Shown in pieces: positions 58,195 through 64,000 of a stretch of 64,000 nt of DNA (position 1 is the first letter of the stretch; the number at the start of each line of letters is the position of its first letter). The notes under the pieces were generated by a model. It searched no databases and was not told the DNA's origin. It was given only the letters and a program-made list of their open reading frames with translations. The translations under genes and the position numbers were made by a program. The stretch spans positions 56,938,122-57,002,121 of the forward strand of contig CM063108.1 in the NCBI GenBank assembly GCA_031841125.1, read 5' to 3'. The DNA is from Acanthococcus lagerstroemiae (Eukaryota; Arthropoda; Insecta; Hemiptera; Eriococcidae).

Positions 58195-58500
58195 GGCGGG
58201 TGTCAAACCAAAGCAACTAGCAACTAGCGCAGTGTTCATGAGCGACAACGTCAAGCGATATCACGCCTAAAAATGCGCACACCAGAGCAACATGATTCGT
58301 GATGAATAGATAAGATCGCACAGAAATTGCAGCACTTGGTCACTCGCAGGTCATATCACCTGGTGATATTATCACGGCAACTCAGCTACTCGTGATATTG
58401 CGTTGCTCTAGTGTGCACAATTGTGCTAACTTGCACTGGTTTTCCTTTGACGTGATATCGCAAGTGATATATTGCTAGTTACTTTGGCCTGACACCCTGC
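58195..58500. mobile_element. Harbinger-type MITE, copy 1 (forward)
   Basis: Flanked by TTA on both sides (58192-58194 and 58501-58503). Inverted ends are GGCGGGTGTCAAACCAAAGC and the complement of GCAGGGTGTCAGGCCAAAGT, followed by AACTAGCAA on both. The body is rich in GATATC, TGATAT and TCACC words. The copy at 58871-59430 is the same element in the opposite direction. Confidence 0.8.
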
Positions 58501-58514
58501 TTAGTTTATCGCAT

Positions 58515-58868
58515 AGTGGGATTGCACGCATAAGCAATAAAGCAACTTGTAATAAAGTGATGGCGATATCACTCGGCAATATTGCTTAGGAAAGTGAGCA
58601 TACTGGAGCAATATGTTGCCGGTGATAATGCATGTACTCGATCAGCTGACCGCAAAAATCACGTTTATCGACGGCAATATATCACCAAGCAATTGCAGAA
58701 CATATCGCTTGGTGATAATATTGCCGTGCTATGACAACATTTGATATCGCGTTGGTCCAGTGTGCAATATCCTGTACATATAAATCTGTTTTGTTCATGA
58801 GTGATAATATTGCTTTATTGCTAGGTGATATAGCAATAGGCTATATTGCTTCAGTGTGCGATCCCACT
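58515..58868. mobile_element. MITE with AGTGGGATYGCAC ends
   Basis: The left end AGTGGGATTGCACGCA and right end, complement of AGTGGGATCGCACACTGA, are inverted, with AAGCAATA words just inside. The body repeats GGTGATAATATTGC, GGTGATATAGC and AGCAATAT words in both directions. The target duplication is unclear because the element sits directly between two other MITEs. A different family from its neighbours, though it has a similar body composition. Confidence 0.7.
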
Positions 58869-58870
58869 TA

Positions 58871-59430
58871 GTGGGGTGTCAGGCCGAAGCAACTAGCAAT
58901 ATGTATATCACTCGCGATATCCCGTCCAAGGAAATTAGTGCCAGTTAATAAAATTGTGCACAAGCAACGCAATATCACGAGTAGCTGAGTTGCCAAGATA
59001 TCACCGGGTGAAGTCGCCTAGTGATAAATGGCCGTAATTTTTGTACAATCTTATTTATTCATCACAAGTCATGTTGCTCTGGTGTGCGCACTTTCAAGCG
59101 TGATATCGCTTGGAGATGTCGCTCATGAATATATGGACGCTGTTACGCGTAACAGAACCAACTGACAAAATCTGTTTTTTTAAAATAATGTGTGATTTGA
59201 AGTTCAAGAGCCATGTAAACTATATGATATAGAGTTTACTGATAATTTTTTTCCAACGTGCGCACACATTTTTGAATCGGGGCCTAATTTTGAGAAATTC
59301 TACTTTTTACGCTCTTTCCAACGATACTAATAACTCATTTTGTTAACCAATGGTTGGTTGGTTCTGTTACGTTTAACAGCGTCCATATTTTCTAGTTGCT
59401 AGTTGCTGTCGTTTTGGTTTGACACCTACC
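58871..59430. mobile_element. Harbinger-type MITE, copy 2 (reverse), interrupted
   Basis: Starts GTGGGGTGTCAGGCCGAAGC and ends at the complement of GGTAGGTGTCAAACCAAAAC. Its sequence is copy 1 (58195-58500) in reverse, including CATGAGCGACA, AAGCGATATCACGC, GCGCACACCAGAGCAACATG and GGCAACTCAGCTACTCGTGA. It carries the TA-flanked element at 59134-59385. TTA is present on its left (58868-58870), but the right flank is changed. Confidence 0.8.
59134..59385. mobile_element. TA-flanked MITE in Harbinger copy 2
   Basis: TGGACGCTGTTACGCGTAAC followed by AGAACCAAC is mirrored at the right end (complement of TGGACGCTGTTAAACGTAAC then AGAACCAACCAAC), with TA on both sides (59132-59133 and 59386-59387). 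The other Harbinger copy reads without interruption at the corresponding spot (TTCATGAGC, about 58235), which confirms the insertion. 252 bp, non-coding. Confidence 0.88.
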
Positions 59431-60437
59431 AATTTGGTACATACTATGTTGTAGGTATACGTAATGTAATAAACCTATTGGTTCAGTATGCCAGCGTAAA
59501 AATGCTAACTACACTGCTGCTCAATTGGGCAAAATGGAAACAGTCAAACATTGCATATTGATGTATGTATTGCACTAGTGATGGTTTGGCTATACGCATC
59601 ACCATCAACAACTCACTACCATCACTCGCCCTCATCACTTTTTATGTGACTGCCTACTTCTAAGCTGTCACAACAAACCACTTTTCAGCATGTGAATCCA
59701 AGTAGTTTTTCTGTGTGCCAGTGAACAGGTGTGCGTCCGCGAATCTTGAATAGCCATGTATCCGACAACATTGAATAATCTCTCCACAAGGCGCATTTAA
59801 AGCCGGGTCCACACTACCGGCTGGTCGGCTGATTTTTTGACCGAGCGACTTATTCAAGCGATTCAATTTTCTCAACTTGGATAATAAGCCGGAAGATGTC
59901 TGGAGCTGAGCATAGGGTTACCAACTCTGTTTTTCAAAAAAGCAAACTTCCCTCAGGAAAATAGCAAATTTTTTCTTGAAAAATCAAACTCGAGTGAGCG
60001 GACTCGGAGCTCGCTTTGCTTGTTCCTCGCAATCATGTTTTAAATTAAAGTCAGTCGGACTCGGAGTCCAGAACTCAACTAGAGCTGACTATCAACAGTT
60101 AATAGAGAGTAATAATCACAAACTGAATCTGAGAAAGCAGACTGACACTGTCCACAGTGTTCCACAGAACGCAGACAACAACCAGGTGAAACACAGGTGG
60201 AACAAGGCTTATGCTGAAGGGTGCAGACATAGTGCAATCGCAGTTGCCAGTCACCGACGTGTCTCCGTCAACGGAAGTCATAATTACTCAATCGGTGTTG
60301 CAGTATATGAAATAAAGAAGTCTGGACGCCAAATAATAATAAATTGGGGATGATAAAATAAAATAATAATTTGCTGACTGATATCGGGTTGATTCTTCAA
60401 TCATATTCGTACAGTATTACTTATTTATTTATAACTT
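59431..60437. other. Unique DNA, possible MITE ends
   Basis: AAGCCGGGTCCACACTACCG at 59800-59819 and TAGGGTTACCAACTCTG at 59914-59930 look like isolated transposon ends without partners. The 125-codon frame at 59976-60353 is not recognisable. Confidence 0.35.
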
Positions 60438-60715
60438 CAGGGACGTACCGATAGGGGGGCAGGTTTTTGTTTTGCTTTGATACTTTGGAATTTGGGAATT
60501 GAGTTGAGAAGTTGGGAAAATCCAACAAAGTCAAACGGTTTTTCTTCTTTTGCATTGATACTTGGGAATTTTGAGTTGAGTCAGTTGAAAAAATCCAGCA
60601 GGTCAATTTTTTTTTTTTTTTTTTGCTTTGATACTTGGGAATTCTGAGTTCAGTCAGTTGGGACATTCACAATTTTTACCCCGCTCTCCTCCTAAGAAGA
60701 ACTCATTGGTACAGA
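60438..60715. mobile_element. hAT-type MITE, CAGGGACGTACC family, copy 3
   Basis: The left end CAGGGACGTACCGATAGGGG is intact. Family blocks GTTTTGCTTTGATACTTTGG, GTTGGGAAAATCCAAC and GAGTTCAGTCAGTTGGGAC follow, and the right end breaks off at ATTGGTAC. A T run lies at about 60608-60624. No target duplication can be read because the right terminus is lost. Confidence 0.75.
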
Positions 60716-60799
60716 ACTTAAATGAAATTCGGAAAGTAGCAAACTCCTGCTTCACTCTGGCAAACCGCTAACTTGGCCTCAAAAAAGCAAACCAGTTGG

Positions 60800-60874
60800 T
60801 GTCTCTGAGGTAACGCTCGGAAGAGCGGATTCCAGGACTCGGGTGGAGAGCAAATTAGAAAAAGAGAACCCTAG
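60800..60874 (+). mobile_element. tRNA-derived SINE, copy 3, tail only
   Basis: TGTCTCTGAGGTAACGCTCG, GAGCGGATTCCAGGACTCGG and GAGAGCAAATTAG match the body of the copies at 4887-5112 and 28030-28236. The tRNA-like head is absent, so it is a 5'-truncated or eroded copy. Confidence 0.65.
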
Positions 60875-63030
60875 TCGAGCAGCCGAGCAGCCTTGTCGCC
60901 TTGATCGGATAAATGGCGGCGAATACCAGAGGAAAACCGCTGGGCTAAGACGTCCAACCGGATGTAGCTGCTGACCGACTATTGTGAGGATGCGGCTGCA
61001 ATAACAATCTTTCAGGTACAGGTAGTAGTGTTCTGCTCTTCAAATATAATGCCCTGTGTTAAAAACTAACAAAGGACTTTAGAACGCCCTGTCAGTCAGT
61101 TGATCATCAATCTATTCACCTGAATTAGTGTGTGTGGTTTTTTTTTTTTTTTTTAAAGTATACTAATCAAAGAAAAACATAGGCCGGTTGGCCCTTGAAT
61201 TTTGCGTAATCTATACAATAGTATTTTGGAAGTACCATATAATTTGTTTTCTAATGTGTCCCTAATGGAAGTTGAAAAACTCAATTCTGTTGTCTGGTTT
61301 GCCAGCGGCGGGAATCGAACTCAGGTGGTAGTCCAGATGCTAAAAAATCAGTTTTAACAACCACTCTTGGGAATAGAGGGACCGGCCAGTGTTGTTAGAC
61401 AAAACGATTTACAAAATGACAAAATTCCTACCACTCAGCGAAAACCCACTATGTCCGCGATAGATGTTTTTGAGGAATGCAAAAATTAAGATTTAGGAAG
61501 CAAGGAAGGGAAACAGATGAGCTGCAGAGATTTAATAACGAACTTTCATGCCTTTTACATTTCTCGTGGTTCATGGTCAGACTTGGCAAGTGATCATAGA
61601 AATGAATGCGATCGTTTATTTTGACTCGCGGGCTTGTAACAGAAACAATTGATCTGATTTTTGGTTATAACTGCTTGTGATAGTTGAAGCGATTTGTTCC
61701 GTTGGTTGCTGTTGCAGAATTGATTCGATTATCACTCTACATTATACAGCACCATACCTATCGTTGGGTTGCGGTTTGCTGTTACCCATTATCAGTTGAG
61801 TATATTTCAACAGTCGGTATTGGTTAAACTTTGGCGATTACAAAATGTATTATAGGTACTGGAAATTTATGAGACACTATAACAAACGACAACGTAGGTA
61901 ATAACAGAATCATTTCATTCTCGTTACTTCAGAGTGGCAATTGCACGTTTTTGCGCTGTCTCGCTGACGTATACCGCATTCCGTTGTTTGTTAAACAGAG
62001 ACACCTCATTAGGGCAGAAGGTAGTTAACAGAAAATGGTATCCGTTATCGGAGACGTACATAAACTCCCTAATATTTCATTTGTTTAACTGTTGATGCGG
62101 TTGCAATGGTCGATAAAATAATTCGACTGTCATCAGCTACCACTGACGGTCAAAAACGTTTCGGTTGATGCGGTTACAGTTATGTTTACTGTAACAGCTA
62201 CAAACTCTAGTTTTGACAAATGAAACAGGAACACACCGTTCTGTAGGTATATTTACGTGGACGAACTTTAATTTTGGGATTAGTCTTTGGTTTTTCGTCT
62301 ACAGTCCACAATTTGAATAAGCATATGCATTTTGAAGCAAGCACTGGGAAAGGAACAGGAAATGGACGATGTTTGTGTTAATATTTTTCAGTTCGCGGGT
62401 AGAAAATATAGAATGCTGATCATCGTACGAATGAGAATGTGCCGTTCTTAGTGTTGTTCATATCTCATTGTAATGATTCACATATGAGTATAGAATACAG
62501 ATCCTTTTCCAAAGAAGAAAGAAATGATGAATGACAAAGAACCCCGAATAGCAAACAAACTGGATATAATCAAATATAATCAGTGAATCCTTTCAGTGTT
62601 TTGTGGGGTGAGGACCGGGGCAAAGCTTCGTTGCTGACTTCTGGATTGAAGTGTCTATGTAGTTTCGATTTTGAGATCAGTTGTACCCACTAATTCTGAG
62701 ATGATGTGAGAAGTGCACGAGGAATGTAACGCATCTGTATAGCAAAAAGCTGGGAGCGTTGAAAGATAATAGGACTGTAGCCGCTGAAATTCAATGTATG
62801 GAAGTGTTTGTCTTGGAGAAAGGCCGTTCGAGGTGGAGATCCGAGTCAAGACATTGATAGCTCTGTATGAAATTGAGACATTGGAAATGAATTAATGTCC
62901 GTTGATAGGTGTTAGGTACTCCAATGGTCTATATTTTTAAGTTAGTTTTCTGGCAATTTCCTGCAGTTGGATTAGATGACTGTAAACGGGACACTCTTCA
63001 CAAAGTGTTAGGCAAATCTCAACGAACTAC
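60875..63030. other. AT-rich DNA with two small transposon traces
   Basis: 61301-61375 has, on the minus strand, a B-box-like GAGTTCGATTCCCGCC, possibly a tRNA-derived remnant, but no convincing A-box. 61387-61425 (CAGTGTTGTTAGACAAAACG) is a left-end fragment of the family at 11238-12467. No gene seen. A T run lies at about 61139-61154. Confidence 0.45.
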
Positions 63031-63055
63031 GAGAGAGAGAGAGAGAGAGAGAGAG
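63031..63055. repeat. (GA)n microsatellite
   Basis: An uninterrupted GA repeat of about 12 units. Confidence 0.95.
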
Positions 63056-64000
63056 CTGCATGCGAGCCCTCTTCCGATGTTTATTGAAAAGCTGACAGTA
63101 GGTCGAGAAAGTAACATAAGTCAATGCAAAGGCAACTAATAGCAACCTCCTTCTGCCATTAGGTTCCTCACAGATATGACAATTTGAGCCAGTTTCTCAC
63201 AATTATGTTACACAGAGGACCGGAATACAACTTTCTACAGAATATTAGATGAATTCCCAAAAACTAGATACGATTAGGGGGAAGGGAAGATTATCAAAAA
63301 CAGCTTCACGTGAGCTTTCTTTTAATTTCGACTATTCGGTATGCCTAAACGCCAGCAACAGATAGCTCAGACGCGTATGGGTCAATGCGACGGCGAAGCT
63401 AATTGCGAGTTCAAAGTTATTTCTCCTTCAAATTTTTCTCCTTTGTTTTTCGTTTCGTAATCGTGCGAACTTCCACCTGCGGTTAATTTGAAAACCAAAA
63501 CGCGAAATATTTCGGTATCTGTGGTACTTCGATAAATCTGTAATCAGTGAATTGAAGAATAAGTGTTATATTATCAAACGAAATATTATAAGTACCTATA
63601 TCGTTTTATTTAAAAAAAAAATCTTATCATTATTTTCAAAACATCTATTTCGAGTATTCGTGTATGTACGTCGGCGTGTAGATATCAGTCCAATAAGGCA
63701 TCCGTATACAGAAGTTTGACCTTCAAGTTCGCGTTGGTTTCAATCACCTGAAATGAACTTTCAAATGCGAAAGGATTTTATAAGTATGTACTTAGGTATG
63801 ATTACAGTTCTGTCGAGGTGTGGTAATTTGGTATGCGAATATTGATGGGAAATTGAACGTTGGTTCGATTGAGGCATGTTATGAGGGAGGGGTGTGAACG
63901 AGGATATGCCTCGTAGCAACTCACCCGATGAAACCCTTCCAAATTTGCCTGTCCTGATACGAAGAAAGTAGTTATGGGTCTAGTCGAGTTTCTAGTGTGT
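63056..64000. other. Unique AT-rich DNA
   Basis: No gene, RNA or element recognised up to the window end. Confidence 0.45.

Noticed and set aside
1..64000. CRISPR arrays, operons, phage or bacterial genes
   Set aside because: Repeat spacing, base composition, tRNA-derived SINE and MITE content all indicate a eukaryotic nuclear genome.
1..64000. Conserved microRNA genes
   Set aside because: I looked by eye for common arthropod mature sequences (let-7, miR-10, bantam, miR-1, miR-9, miR-184) and saw none. The hairpins present are transposon termini or palindromes.

Overview
The window reads as nuclear DNA of an animal, most likely an insect or other arthropod, possibly hemipteran. It is AT-rich with many homopolymer runs. 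It has no long open reading frames, no operons and no bacterial gene spacing. It is packed with MITEs, a tRNA-derived SINE and decayed non-LTR retrotransposons. The genus is an inference and I cannot fix it from sequence alone. No host protein-coding gene is supported with confidence, so the window is best read as intergenic or intronic DNA.

Layout: 1-5100 holds a 100-codon minus-strand ORF I do not recognise, a nested pair of elements (1123-2928), short hAT-type MITEs (3245-3392, 4426-4619), a CpG-rich island and one SINE. 6041-6601 is an inverted-repeat element. 9361-12475 is a nest: a 0.7 kb dispersed repeat broken by a hAT-type element, then a hAT-type element broken by a Mutator-type MITE. 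13040-14080 is CpG-rich and holds the longest ORF (230 codons, unrecognised). 15006-16393 and 17488-17921 are TIR elements. 20544-20685 and 22531-22704 are two related perfect-looking palindromes. 23700-24650 is a satellite of about 170 bp period. 25856-26590 is the uninterrupted second copy of the 0.7 kb repeat. 27230-28290 and 33950-34400 are decayed short-period arrays, the first hit by a SINE. 30180-32171 holds a hairpin with hammerhead-like cores, a duplicated hAT-like element and another MITE.

36780-37600 is a strong CpG-rich island, followed by a 110-130 bp satellite (37780-40030) that has taken a hAT-type element which has itself taken a second one (38454-39501 and 38492-39206). 40866-41278 and 46032-46461 are direct repeats of about 0.42 kb that bracket a 4.75 kb TE block: the 3' part of a MULE transposase (plus), a 2.5 kb RTE-like LINE (minus) and a second LINE (plus), joined head to head. 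Both reverse transcriptases have lost catalytic aspartates. 48590-49565 holds a minisatellite of about 60 bp, split in two. 53655-56400 contains three further LINE 3'-end fragments plus a TA-flanked element with a hAT-type MITE inside. 57813-59430 is a dense MITE cluster, including an inverted pair of Harbinger-type copies, one of them broken by a TA-flanked MITE. The rest to 64000 is mostly unique AT-rich DNA with a third SINE fragment and a (GA)n tract.

The parts do not form a pathway. What the window records is a layered insertion history. In five places a related copy, or a continuous satellite, elsewhere in the same window shows the empty site, so boundaries and target duplications can be read directly. 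The CpG-rich, repeat-poor islands are the best places to look for host promoters or 5' exons.
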